A stretch of 64,000 nucleotides of DNA from Bacillus renqingensis (GCF_016464375.1 NZ_JADDIU010000001.1:310001-374000); one strand, 5' to 3'; numbered from the stretch's first letter, positions 45,305 through 54,952 are shown. Notes: a model not told the origin generated them from the sequence alone. Made by a program: numbers and translations.

Positions 45305-45922
45305 ATGCAATTTCAAGGATTTTCGAAAACTGATTTCGACACCTTTAACATAGAAGGTCTTGATGCAAGAATGGAAGCTATCGAAGAAAGGATTCGACCG
45401 AAGTTCCGTGAAATCGGTCAAGTATTAACGGACGAACTTTCCGTTAGTCTTGGACAAGAAATGTTTTTACATATAGCAAAACATGCCCGTCGAACTGTAA
45501 ATCCTCCGAATGATACTTGGTTGGCAATAGCGGGGAATAAACGTGGATATAAACAACACCCTCATTTTCAAGTTGGATTGTTTGACGACCATGTTTTCAT
45601 TTGGTTGGCGTTCATTTATGAATTACCGAATAAAGGGGAAATCGCAAAGGCATTTTTGAAGAACTTAAAAACGATTAAAACGACCGTTCCAAATGACTTC
45701 GTTGTTTCTCAAGATCATATGAAGAAAGACGCAATATCAATAAAGGAAATCGACTTAAAAGCGGCACTTGAACGTTTTCGGGACGTCAAAAAAGCGGAAT
45801 TTCTTATTGGACGACAAATTGCAGCTAGTGACCCGATTTTAACCAACGGCAGCGAATTCTTGGATGTTGTTAGAAATACGTTTGAAGCACTTATCCCATT
45901 ATTTAAATTAGCGTATAAATAG
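45305..45922 (+). CDS. yktB: YktB family protein (DUF1054/UPF0637)
   Basis: 205 residues, MQFQGFSKTDFDTFNIEGLD onward in sequence order, with EMFLHIAKHARRTVNPP, DTWLAIAGNKRGYK and HFQVGLFDDHVFIWLAFIYELP. It is the intact member of the DUF1054 family. Function unknown. The related fragment at 45023-45238 shows there were two copies. Confidence 0.92.
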   Translation: MQFQGFSKTDFDTFNIEGLDARMEAIEERIRPKFREIGQVLTDELSVSLGQEMFLHIAKHARRTVNPPNDTWLAIAGNKRGYKQHPHFQVGLFDDHVFIWLAFIYELPNKGEIAKAFLKNLKTIKTTVPNDFVVSQDHMKKDAISIKEIDLKAALERFRDVKKAEFLIGRQIAASDPILTNGSEFLDVVRNTFEALIPLFKLAYK

Positions 45923-46097
45923 AAAAAAGCGTCTTGACCCCCAGTGAAAAGAATCAAGGCTTCAAAAAGTTGATTGAACGAACTATAAGCCAGAAGTCGA
46001 AAAAGTGTAATTAACGTGGATATACAAATAAAAGGCAACGGTCTAATTCTGGTAATAATACCATGTTGAAGCTAGCAGGCGTGGAATTAATAAGGGT

Positions 46098-46142
46098 AAG
46101 AAACAGCTCCCAGAACATGATTAATTCGGGAGCTGTTTCTTA
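46098..46142. terminator. Terminator between yktB and yktA
   Basis: AAGAAACAGCTCCC and GGGAGCTGTTTCTT form a 14-bp stem around a 16-base loop, at the yktA stop codon. Confidence 0.8.
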
Positions 46143-46415
46143 TTATTGAATCTTGATTTTTTCACCTGGTGAAGCCTCTTTGGCTTTTTTTATCGTTCGG
46201 TAGGCGGAATATCCACTTATTTCTTCAAATTCGCCGCAGATCGTCTTTTCCTCCGCTTTACTTGGAACAATTTCCTTAAAACGACGATATGCCTTGATGA
46301 CGTTTTCACGTTCAATTCCCGTTTCATAACTCTTTTCAATTGCCTCGAAAAATTTCACTACATCGATAATTTCTTCAGTCGTCCAACTATAATCAATTGG
46401 GTATTGATACTCCAT
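46143..46415 (-). CDS. yktA: UPF0223 family protein YktA
   Basis: 90 residues starting [20 protein letters not shown], with [27 protein letters not shown] and [12 protein letters not shown], matching the UPF0223 family. The ATG at 46415 follows GGAAGGTAA. The extension to 46433 has no support. Function unknown. Confidence 0.92.
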   Translation of the reverse strand: MEYQYPIDYSWTTEEIIDVVKFFEAIEKSYETGIERENVIKAYRRFKEIVPSKAEEKTICGEFEEISGYSAYRTIKKAKEASPGEKIKIQ

Positions 46416-46446
46416 TTCATTACCTTCCCACAAGCAAAATTATACT

Positions 46447-47406
46447 TTATTCTCCCCATTTTGTCCGAATTTGTTCGGCATCGGTGATGATTCTGTTAAA
46501 CAGTTCAGCTACAGACGGAATATCTTTTATCAGTCCCATTACCTGTCCAGCCCAAGCAAATCCTTCATTAACCGCCCCGTCATATATGTACCGTTTGTTT
46601 GCTTTTCCGCTAATAAGATCTTTTAGCTGCTCATAGCCGCCATTGTTTTTTTCAATTTCAATTATTTTTTCAGTCCAACTGTTGGCAATTGCTCTTGCTG
46701 GAGCACCAAGGGTTCGTTTTATTACGACGGTACCGGCTTCCGTTCCCTCGATAAGCGCCTTTTTGTACACTTCGTTGGCATGGACACATTCCTTTGTTGC
46801 AATAAACCTTGTCCCCATTTCAATCCCTTCAGCCCCTAAGCTCAATGCTGCCATCAGTCCTCTGCCATCACCGATTCCTCCCGAAGCGATAACTGGGATG
46901 GAAACAGCATCCACGACTTGAGGAATTAACACCATCGTTCCAATGTCGTCACGTCCTAAATGCCCGCCGCCTTCCTGCCCAACAACCATGACGGCATCGG
47001 CCCCAAGCTCTTCCGCTTTCACTGCCTGCCTTCTTGCGGCAACAAGGACAAGTGTTTTGATAGGACTTCCTTTTAATTGATCAAAGATAGGGGCGGGATT
47101 CCCGCCTGTCATCGAAACGACAGGAACGTTCTCATCCATAGCAACTTGTAAAAATTTATGAAACGGTCTGCCATGCTGCCCAATGGCAAAGTTCACGCCA
47201 AAAGGATGGTTTGTCAGTTGCCTTACCTTCCTGATTTCCTCTCTTAGTTGATCGGGAGTTTCCAACGACATCGCGGTAATTTGTCCAAGACCTCCTGCAT
47301 TGGAAACGGCTGCGGCTAGTTCCGAATAGGCTAAATAGGCAAGTCCTCCTTGAATAATAGGATATTGAATATTCAGGATATCTGTTACTCTCGTTTGCCA
47401 ATTCAA
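46447..47406 (-). CDS. Nitronate monooxygenase / FabK-like FMN enzyme
   Basis: 319-residue TIM-barrel FMN protein: TDILNIQYPIIQGGLAYLA at the start, VVGQEGGGHLGRDDIGTMVL, VIASGGIGDGRGLMAALSLGA and EMGTRFIAT. These are shared by nitronate monooxygenases and enoyl-ACP reductase II (FabK). The GGHLGR segment with its histidine favours the NMO-type reading, and databases mix the two names. It follows yktA without an obvious operon partner. Confidence 0.85.
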   Translation of the reverse strand: MNWQTRVTDILNIQYPIIQGGLAYLAYSELAAAVSNAGGLGQITAMSLETPDQLREEIRKVRQLTNHPFGVNFAIGQHGRPFHKFLQVAMDENVPVVSMTGGNPAPIFDQLKGSPIKTLVLVAARRQAVKAEELGADAVMVVGQEGGGHLGRDDIGTMVLIPQVVDAVSIPVIASGGIGDGRGLMAALSLGAEGIEMGTRFIATKECVHANEVYKKALIEGTEAGTVVIKRTLGAPARAIANSWTEKIIEIEKNNGGYEQLKDLISGKANKRYIYDGAVNEGFAWAGQVMGLIKDIPSVAELFNRIITDAEQIRTKWGE

Positions 47407-47576
47407 TTTGCATCTCCTCCTTATTTGTTTACTATGTGTTATTTCGTTTTAACCGGGTAATTTTCCTGTTTTTTTGGGAAACTAAAATTTACTACAGACA
47501 GGGATTAGATTTAATGCTATAATTCATTTGTTTTTTTAAAATAAAGGTATTTTTAGATAAGAGGTGTAAAAATCGA

Positions 47577-49058
47577 TTGTTACAAAACCAAGCACCGTTA
47601 TTTAACGGTTTAGTTGAACATGCCCAAAAAAATCCTATTCAATTTCATATACCCGGGCACAAAAAAGGGGCAGGAATTGATCCTGACTTTCGCTTATTTT
47701 TAGGTGACAATGCCCTTTCCATCGATTTAATTAATATTGGTCCGCTGGATGATCTGCATCACCCAAAGGGAATTATTAAACAAGCCCAAGAATTAGCGGC
47801 AGAGGCCTTTGGTGCTGATCATACCTTTTTTTCTGTCCAAGGAACGAGCGGTGCGATTATGACAATGGTGATGGCAGTCTGTGGTCCTGGAGAAAAAATC
47901 ATTGTTCCAAGGAATGTTCATAAATCGGTCATGTCGGCCATCATCTTTTCCGGGGCGATCCCTGTCTTCATTCATCCGGAAATAGATCCGGAACTGGGAA
48001 TTTCACATGGAATTACGACAGAGTCAGTCCAAAAAGCACTAGAAGAGCATCCGGATGCAAAAGCAGTTTTAGTAATAAACCCTACTTACTTTGGAATTTC
48101 AGCAGATTTGAAAAAAATCGTTGAAATTGCTCACGGGTATCATGTTCCGGTTTTGGTTGATGAAGCACATGGCGTCCATATTCATTTTCATGATGCCCTC
48201 CCGTTATCAGCGATGCAGGCCGGTGCTGATATGGCAGCGACCAGTGTCCATAAGCTAGGCGGTTCAATGACACAATCCTCCATCTTAAATGTGAAGGAAG
48301 GCCTTGTTTCTGTAAAGTATGTACAATCCATTCTAAGCATGCTGACAACCACTTCTACTTCATATTTGCTACTGGCTTCGCTTGATGTTGCCCGAAGGCA
48401 ATTGGCCACCAGGGGTTCGCTATTAATTGATAAAACCATTCAATTGGCGAACTCGATTCGAAAGAGAATTAATGAAATTGACCGTCTATATTGTGTTGGG
48501 GAAGAGATCCTTGGTTCAAAAGCAACCTACGATTATGATCCAATGAAGTTAATTATATCGGTGAAAGATTTAGGATTAACGGGCTATGATGTCGAAAAAT
48601 GGCTTCGGGAAAAACATAATATTGAGGTAGAATTATCTGATTTATACAACATTCTTTGTATTATTACGATTGGTGATAGTGAATCTGAGGGAGATCTTTT
48701 AGTAAAAGCATTACAAGACTTGGCTGATGAATTTAAATATTACGCTGAAGAAGTCGAACCGGCAGAAGTCCTGCTCCCGGAAATTCCGGTGCTTGCGTTA
48801 ACACCAAGGGATGCCTTTTACGCTGAGACTGAGGTTGTCCCTCTTGAGAAATCTGAAGGAAGAATCATTGCTGAGTTTGTAATGGTTTACCCACCAGGAA
48901 TCCCAATATTGATTCCCGGCGAGATGATTACGAAGGAAAATCTTTATTATATTAAGAAAAATCTTGAAGCTGGACTCCCTGTTCAGGGACCTGAAGACGA
49001 TGAACTGAAAACGATTCATGTCATCAAAGAATCTAAAAATATTCAAATAAAAAAATAA
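47577..49058 (+). CDS. speA: Arginine decarboxylase, fold-type I PLP enzyme
   Basis: First step of polyamine (spermidine) synthesis by way of agmatine. 493 residues of the Orn/Lys/Arg decarboxylase family. The PLP lysine is in AATSVHKLGGSMTQSS, with the preceding VDEAHGVHIHFHD binding the cofactor and FHIPGHKKGAG at the N-terminus. The start is TTG at 47577. Position next to SR1 and yktA matches speA. Its last codons overlap the SR1 terminator on the opposite strand. Confidence 0.93.
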   Translation: MLQNQAPLFNGLVEHAQKNPIQFHIPGHKKGAGIDPDFRLFLGDNALSIDLINIGPLDDLHHPKGIIKQAQELAAEAFGADHTFFSVQGTSGAIMTMVMAVCGPGEKIIVPRNVHKSVMSAIIFSGAIPVFIHPEIDPELGISHGITTESVQKALEEHPDAKAVLVINPTYFGISADLKKIVEIAHGYHVPVLVDEAHGVHIHFHDALPLSAMQAGADMAATSVHKLGGSMTQSSILNVKEGLVSVKYVQSILSMLTTTSTSYLLLASLDVARRQLATRGSLLIDKTIQLANSIRKRINEIDRLYCVGEEILGSKATYDYDPMKLIISVKDLGLTGYDVEKWLREKHNIEVELSDLYNILCIITIGDSESEGDLLVKALQDLADEFKYYAEEVEPAEVLLPEIPVLALTPRDAFYAETEVVPLEKSEGRIIAEFVMVYPPGIPILIPGEMITKENLYYIKKNLEAGLPVQGPEDDELKTIHVIKESKNIQIKK

Positions 49059-49086
49059 CAGGCTTCCAACTCGGAATCCTGTTTTT
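49050..49086. terminator. Shared terminator of speA and SR1
   Basis: AACAGG...TTCC and GGAA...CCTGTT form a bulged stem with T-rich tails on both sides (TTTTTATTT plus strand, TTATTTTTTTA minus strand). The minus-strand T tail lies over the speA stop codon. Confidence 0.8.
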
Positions 49087-49105
49087 ATTTATTTAAAAGT
49101 TAATT

Positions 49106-49228
49106 TTACATTTCTTCTTCTGTATGATGGTCACAGCATGAGTTACATGTAGAATAAAGCACAGTTACCTTTTCATCTTCAAAATGGTCAATAGTTGAGT
49201 TACATGTCTGACAAACAAGAGTACCCAT
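49106..49228 (-). CDS. sr1P: SR1P, GapA-binding peptide
   Basis: 40-residue peptide MGTLVCQTCNSTIDHFEDEK followed by VTVLYSTCNSCCDHHTEEEM. It resembles B. subtilis SR1P, which binds GapA and through it promotes RNase J1 activity. It has two cysteine pairs (CQTC, CNSCC) like a small zinc ribbon. The ribosome binding site AAAAGGGGA is nine bases upstream. Only 41 codons, so easily missed. Confidence 0.85.
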   Translation of the reverse strand: MGTLVCQTCNSTIDHFEDEKVTVLYSTCNSCCDHHTEEEM

Positions 49229-49283
49229 CGTATCTATCCCCTTTTCATTTTAGAATGAAAACGTTTAATCATCCTCTATAAAT

Positions 49284-49312
49284 ATAATAATATATCATAT
49301 TGTGATTTTCAA
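49284..49312 (-). promoter_or_regulatory. Sigma-A promoter of SR1
   Basis: On the minus strand TTGAAA (49312-49307), exactly 17 bases, then TATTAT (49289-49284). Confidence 0.65.
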
Positions 49313-49348
49313 GCCTAATTTGTATGTCACAATTAAAAATTTAAGCAA

Positions 49349-49375
49349 AAAAAAGGGCCTTAATGACCCTTTTAA
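49349..49375 (-). terminator. Terminator of the DUF3055 gene
   Basis: AAAAGGG and CCCTTTT form a stem with an inner loop TCATTAAGG, followed by eight T on the minus strand, at the stop codon of the gene. Confidence 0.75.
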
Positions 49376-49677
49376 TCATATTCATATTCGGTTACAAATG
49401 GAAGTTCCGGAAGTGCAGTCTTGAAAAAGTCAGCTAAATCTGCCGCTTGCTGCCATTCTTTGATGTGGAACAGTGTCTGAAGGGTTTCAATATCTTCAAT
49501 GTCATTAGGATCGAGGAGAGAAGAACGACCGGTTTGCATACAGATGACCAGAGGTTTTCCGAAGAACATATTTGTGTAAATAATACCAAAATCATAGCGG
49601 GTATGTTCCGTGGTAAATCCAATAAATCTTACTTTCACCTTTTCATGCTCATCATAGAGCTTATCAAATAATTCCAT
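49372..49677 (-). CDS. DUF3055 family protein
   Basis: 101 residues, MELFDKLYDEHEKVKVRFIGF in order, with RYDFGIIYTNMFFGKPLVICMQTGRSSLL and a helical C-terminus (AADLADFFKTALPELPF). This matches DUF3055; structure predicted beta-rich, function unknown. The ATG at 49677 follows GGAGGGG; the reading to 49695 starts within that site. It lies upstream of SR1 in the same direction. Confidence 0.82.
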   Translation of the reverse strand: MELFDKLYDEHEKVKVRFIGFTTEHTRYDFGIIYTNMFFGKPLVICMQTGRSSLLDPNDIEDIETLQTLFHIKEWQQAADLADFFKTALPELPFVTEYEYD

Positions 49678-49846
49678 ATGGCCCCTCCGTTTCATTGAAT
49701 ATTTAGAATTTTATTATAATTTATTTTTAGTAAAATGACAATAAATTGTACAAATAATTAACAAAAAAACAAAGCTGCCTCCTATTCTACTGAATCTTAT
49801 GTTTGATATAATAAAAATAGCTAAACATTTCAAGGAGGCGAATTCA

Positions 49847-50431
49847 ATGAAATCTCGTGATTCTAAGCCAATCATAAAGGAAGGTCCAGTCACCTATGAT
49901 GATTATGCACAACTCGATGATGCCAAACGGTACGAAATAGCAGATGGCGTGTTAGAGCTAATGTCTCCAGCGCCTACTCCCAAGCATCAAGTGATCAGCA
50001 CCAAAATCCTAGCAACACTTATGGAAAGTTGCCAACTAGAGTACATCATTTTTGCATCACCGATTGATTTGATTTTGTCGGATACAGAAGTTCGACAGCC
50101 CGATCTCGTCATTGTACCCCGCAATCAAATGGAGATAATCACGAAGCGAGGCATTGAAGGGATTCCTAGCCTAGTTGGGGAAATACTGTCACCGTATTCT
50201 ATTAAAAGAGATCGTTTCCATAAGCTGAAAGTATATGCCCAATACCAAATTCCGGAATATTGGATTATTGACCCTGCAAACGAAGTACTTGAACAGTATG
50301 CACTAGAAGGTCACGATTATCAGCTTCTGAACGTCTATAGCCGAGAAGATACCGTTCAATCCGAGCAACTTCCTTGTGCGTCTTTCACAATGGGCCAAAT
50401 CCTAGATGCCGCTGCTGATTTGCCTGGTTAA
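49847..50431 (+). CDS. Uma2 family restriction endonuclease-like protein
   Basis: 194 residues of the Uma2/DUF820 family, which has a PD-(D/E)XK nuclease fold. The conserved elements are TYDDYAQLDDAKRYEIADGVLELM, the catalytic-type sequence RQPDLVIVPR (aspartate), VGEILSP (glutamate) and KLKVYAQYQIPEYWIIDP. The ATG at 49847 follows AAGGAGG. The family is expanded in cyanobacteria and scattered elsewhere; its cellular role is unsettled. It opens the least conserved part of the window and has its own terminator. Confidence 0.88.
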   Translation: MKSRDSKPIIKEGPVTYDDYAQLDDAKRYEIADGVLELMSPAPTPKHQVISTKILATLMESCQLEYIIFASPIDLILSDTEVRQPDLVIVPRNQMEIITKRGIEGIPSLVGEILSPYSIKRDRFHKLKVYAQYQIPEYWIIDPANEVLEQYALEGHDYQLLNVYSREDTVQSEQLPCASFTMGQILDAAADLPG

Positions 50432-50437
50432 TAGGAA

Positions 50438-50477
50438 AAGCCATCGTATGATATAGACAAGTAAATGATGGCTTTAT
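50438..50477 (+). terminator. Terminator of the Uma2-type gene
   Basis: AAAGCCATC and GATGGCTTT form a 9-bp stem around a 20-base loop, followed by ATTTTTTG. Confidence 0.65.
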
Positions 50478-50489
50478 TTTTTGACTTTA

Positions 50490-50650
50490 TTTATTCAATT
50501 CGCGTTGTAACTCAGGTAATTTGTTCCCTCTGTAAACCGGTTGATTCCGCAGCTACATCCATATTTATGCTTGCTTTCAGTAGACGGACTGCGGCTTCCC
50601 TTTTTGCTTCACTTCAGCTCCAATTTTTTATAGACATCTTCCCATAGCCT
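50490..50650 (-). pseudogene. Relic of an Rpn/PD-(D/E)XK transposase-like nuclease tail
   Basis: On the minus strand, VERLWEDVYKKLELK ends at a stop. A shifted frame then gives EAAVRLLKASINMDVAAEST and GLQREQIT. A further shift would give ELQRELNK. This resembles the repetitive C-terminal tail of Rpn-family recombination-promoting nucleases, which end in sequences of the type LLKxGxxxxxIxxxTGLxxEEI. The catalytic part is absent. Inference from a short stretch. Confidence 0.45.
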
Positions 50651-50677
50651 TTCTACTGAGATCAATCAAGTCCCTTA

Positions 50678-53600
50678 CTAATTCCATTCTTTCAATCGAA
50701 CGATTATTTTTTTCATGATCTGCACAAGTTTTCCTTCTGATTTTCGTTGTTTCTGCCATTCATTATAACTGGCAATCGCAATCAGCAACAAACCAACAAT
50801 CAATAGGTAGCCCCACCATGGCATATTCCCCCAGTAAGGTCTTGTTTGATACATAATATTAAACAGCAATGTTCCCAATCCAACAAAGAAATAAGATTTA
50901 ATTTGAAACTTCATACCTAATAAGAAAGCCAATAACGAGAGTGTCCCAATAATGAGTGCATCCCCAACCGTACCGCTCTGAATCGCATCATGAATGAGAT
51001 AAACCGTAATGAGTACAAGAATAACGGTTTGGACGTGATTCATAACTTGTTTTTTGTCTTTCCATGTTCGTGTGGCCAATAAAATCGACAAGATTAGAAT
51101 GGGCAATGCCCGAAGTTCGGCATGTAACAGTGGAGTAACAAGATCCAGATATTCGGACAATACTAAATAGTAAGCAGGTAATATAGAAACACCAGCTAAG
51201 GTAATATAAATCTTTTTCTCTATGCCTTTTTGGAGACGATTGATTTGTAAATATAACCAACATGCGAACATTAGGAATGGAATAGCCCGCAGCCAAACAT
51301 TGTCTACAGTCAATGAAAGGATAAACACAAAGGCTGCGTAGAAGATGGCACCAACTGCATACCAATCGACTTCTGTCACCTTGTTCTCCAATTCCGTATA
51401 GAGACTTGTAAACAAGTATCTCCCAGTCCCTATTAATAGGATGAAGAAAAGCACACTCACAACCATAAGCTGATCTGTTTCTGTGATCCATTCTTGCTGA
51501 ATCCACATTATAATGGAAGCAATCACTGGGACTAAGCTGAAAACTAACCATTTCCGAACATGTAGTAAATATAAACTTAATACCATCCAGGCGATAAGAA
51601 TGATGATTTCAACTATCGTTTCAATGGATAAGGTAGTTACCGTTATAAGCAGATTTACATTAATGAATGGAATCATATACCATTCCATTCTTTTTTTCCA
51701 GACAGATGGAGCGAACCACCATACACTAAAGAATAGCAAACTTGCTATAATCGCTGCATATTGAATTGGTAACTGAGAGAATATATTGTAATAGAGAATA
51801 TGCATCATGATCAGCCACGGGATCATCGACATGGCTGCAAATAAAAGCAACTTAATTTGCCATTCTTTTTTCTTCACAAAAGTACTATATAGATAAATAG
51901 TAAGGGTAATAAACATAATAGCTGGATGAATCGAATGATCAGAGATCGAATCAATACAAAGGAACAGCATTACCCCAACAAGCGTAATATGAGCCAGCCA
52001 AAAGAAATATGGTTTTAACTCCTTAATATACTTTCCTCCATACCAGCCGACTACTAATAAGAGGACAGGGGCAAACATTATATACCACGCATAGCCTTCG
52101 ACCGAATCGATTGGAAAGAAATGATACAAAGACATATAGAAAAACAGTGTGATAGCAGATACCAGACTCCATAGCAGCTGCAGCTTAGAGCGTTGTACCA
52201 GCCAAAACGCCAAGCCAATGCCAATTAAAAAGATGAACGATCGAACCAACTGCCCATCGTTATAGTAATAAAATAACGCTTCTAAAACAGCGATATAATA
52301 CCCGGATTGGCCAACGTAGAAGGCTGCCTTCCCTAAACCAGGCCTTTTCGCACGATCCCAAACCTTGCAAAACCGCTAATAGAACAATAGAAGATACAGC
52401 AATATGAAATGGAATATCTAGTCTCTCTTGATAAGCTGGAATCCGCTCCGCTAACTCGGGATAAATCACAAAAAGAGCCAGAATCCAACTAATCGCATGC
52501 AGCCATTCTGCCGCCTGCTTCTCTACAACCTTTGCGGAAGTCGATACAAGCAGACATAGGACCCCTAATAAAACCAGCATTATTGCTAATTCGATAAATT
52601 CCTTTAACAGCAATCCATAAAGCAGCGTGAAGAACATAACTCCTGCACTAACATAATACGTACTTGTTCCAATTGCTTGGATGTATTTCCATTGTCTCCT
52701 GAAACCAATTATAAAAAACAGAAACGCTGCATAGATAAACATAAAAAATTGCCAACTTATGCTAAAATAAGGCTCAATAGCTACATTCCATAGCTGTATC
52801 CCGACACTAACAAGAAAGACTGGAGCCAGCCAGCGGAATACCTGTCTATTCGTGATATTGGATAGGTAAATATAGGTTCCGGCAATGATGAAGTAAGCCA
52901 GCAGCAATGTCCAAGAGTCTGAGTCTTCCCTTATCATCAGGCCTTGAAAACTGATATAAATAAAAGCAAAAAGAGAAATAATACCTGCTGTATAGTGGAA
53001 TACCTTCTGGACAAATGTATCCTTTTTCATTATATAGGCAAAGGCTAAATATCCAGCACCTAATAAGGCATAAACAAAAACATCAATAGACTGAAGAAAA
53101 GAGGATTCAGTGAACTGAAACATATGCAAACAAGGCAATAAAAACAAACTGATAGGCCTTTGTATTATAGACAAATACCATTGCCATATAGAGAACCGCT
53201 GTCAATAAGACATTAAAGCTATAAAATAGTTCTTGTTCAAAGATCACCAGCATTAGTAATGTAGAGACTATCAAATTCAATTGTGCATAAGCTGGTAATT
53301 CTTTTAAAAACAACAAGATTTTTGATTGCTGTTGCCGGTGAAAGCGGTGATAGACATATAATAAACCTGCATTATAGATCATAATAAATAAATAAAAAAG
53401 ATCTCTCGGCACTTGAATAGCCGCAAGCATAAAGCCAACAAAGAAGGATAAGAAGAGAAAGAAAATCCAGACAAATAACCTAGATCGGTTGGCCATTGCA
53501 TTTCGCATATATAATGGGAGCGGAATCAATGTACACATAATCCCCAAGATATACCTGCCTTCGCCATTAATTGTTAAGTATAACCTAATAAGCCGAAATA

Positions 53601-54176
53601 ACCAATCGCTAATATTCCGATGGGGAGCAATAAACTTCCCAGCGTAAGGAATGCAAAAGCTGTTTTATCGATTTTTAAGAATTTATCAGAAATGATACTT
53701 AATCCAAGGAAGAATAAAGAAACGCCTAGTAATGTAAGAACTTTCATCAGGGCTCCCATTTGATCCCATGTCGTCGTCGCGACCACTAAACCACTGAACA
53801 ATAAAAACACAACACCCATACTCAATAACCAAGTAATATTTCGTTCCCGGATTTGTTCACTCGACTTCTTAGGTTTTGGCTGTTTTTCTTTCGTCTCTTT
53901 AACAGATTTTTGTATTGATGGAACGGCCTGTTCTGTTTTTATAGCAGGCGATTCTATTAATTCATTAGATGAATCAACTGACTGTGGTTCTTGGATAACA
54001 ATCGGTCTCTCTTGATCCCGCAATTGAGTAAGTTCTTTTAGCCGCTGCAAACGGTACTGCTGATAGGTCTGCATAAAGCGGTGAAACTCTTTTTCAGTGA
54101 TAAAGCCCTGTTGGTATAATTGCCTTATTTCCTCTTTCACAATACTTTCTTTCGTTGATCTTGGGATCTCATCCAT
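50678..54176 (-). pseudogene. Large multi-spanning membrane protein gene broken by three frameshifts
   Basis: Four consecutive open frames form one gene of about 1,165 codons. Segment 1 (to 53574) starts MDEIPRSTKESIV at 54176 after GGGGGGAAGGG. It has a short-helix domain like those binding other envelope proteins, an acidic linker, and two membrane helices ending GLLGYT. Shifting frame continues as TINGEGRYILGIM in segment 2 (to 53107), then FTESSFLQ in segment 3 (to 52260), then VWDRAKRPGLGKAAFYVGQ in segment 4 (to 50678). The rest is about 30 hydrophobic helices. It resembles large hypothetical membrane proteins of Bacillaceae (SCO7613 C-terminal-like), function unknown. Sequencing error at three sites is the alternative. 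Confidence 0.75.
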
Positions 54177-54517
54177 CCCTTCCCCCCCTTTACTCGAATC
54201 GTTATAGAGTGCTCTGGTTATCGCTGATTTTTGCCATTGTCCTTCCAATAGTTGTCTTTCTACGTTATAACAACGCCCTTATTTTACCATAAACCCTGCT
54301 AGTTTTCATTGGCTTTCCGGCCTTAGTAATTTTACCGGATCGAAGTAAAATTGGAAACCGTCATTGAATCTGTGCAGGCATTGCCAAAGCAAATACTTAA
54401 CCTGAAGGAATGACGGAGTGGGGAATTCATTTCAAATAATTTTAATTGGTTGTAGCTTCTGTAATTCAATGCTAGAATAAAAAAGATGTATAATTTCGGC
54501 TTATGGGGGGACTGATG
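54177..54517. other. Spacer between the broken membrane gene and the DUF1885 gene
   Basis: About 340 bp. A plus-strand stretch reads VKLETVIESVQALPKQILNL and stops, with no start and a different frame before it, so it may be a relic of a coding end. TATGGGGGGACTG at the right is the ribosome binding site of the next gene. I support no gene here. Confidence 0.35.
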
Positions 54518-54952
54518 ATGGCGGAAAGCGCATATATAAAGCTCGTACCTGCATCTGCAACACAATCCATTTCAATTGAAGAGGTAAAGGAACTATTCCA
54601 TTACTATAAAAATATTACAACAAAAACAGGCGTTCAATTAGACTGGCAATATGAAAACGCTGCCTTTCCCTACGAAATCAAAGAAACGGAGGAAGGGAAA
54701 GGAAAGTGGTTTTATTTACAATCCAAGCATGAGCGCTATAACGTTATTTTAATTGGTGTCGATACGGAAGCAGTACGAACTGAAGCTGGTGAAGAGATAG
54801 AACAAGCATATATCCAAGTGACGCTGCCTGAACAATCTACCTTTGGAGATAAAGGGAAGGCAAATGAATTTTGTAAATTCCTTGCGAAAAAGCTCCAAGG
54901 AGAACTTCATTTATTTAATGACAGAATCATGTACTTTTACCCGAGAAAATAA
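54518..54952 (+). CDS. DUF1885 family protein
   Basis: 144 residues: MAESAYIKLVPASATQSISI in order, then EVKELFHYYKNITTKTGVQLDW, FYLQSKHERYNVILIGV and a C-terminal KANEFCKFLAKKLQGELHLFNDRIMYFYPRK. It looks like the DUF1885 family of small soluble Bacillaceae proteins, function unknown; the family name is from memory. The start behind GGGGGGA is either of two adjacent ATGs (54515, 54518). Confidence 0.75.
   Translation: MAESAYIKLVPASATQSISIEEVKELFHYYKNITTKTGVQLDWQYENAAFPYEIKETEEGKGKWFYLQSKHERYNVILIGVDTEAVRTEAGEEIEQAYIQVTLPEQSTFGDKGKANEFCKFLAKKLQGELHLFNDRIMYFYPRK

Larger units (their letters stand above)
49050..49277 (-). ncRNA. sr1: SR1 dual-function small RNA
   Basis: About 225 nt from a consensus sigma-A promoter to the terminator, opposite speA. 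It encodes SR1P (49106-49228) in its 5' half. In B. subtilis SR1 sits next to speA, is repressed by CcpN, base-pairs with ahrC mRNA and encodes SR1P. Synteny, size and the peptide support the call. The TSS is inferred. Confidence 0.75.

Noticed and set aside
50988..51551. 187-codon minus-strand frame inside the large membrane gene
   Set aside because: The main frame over this interval has strong membrane-helix periodicity; this alternative is rich in Cys/Ser/His/Arg, typical of a shifted frame of a hydrophobic protein.
54332..54565. 77-codon minus-strand open frame upstream of the DUF1885 gene
   Set aside because: It overlaps that gene's start and ribosome binding site in antisense, has low-complexity aromatic/basic content and no ribosome binding site.
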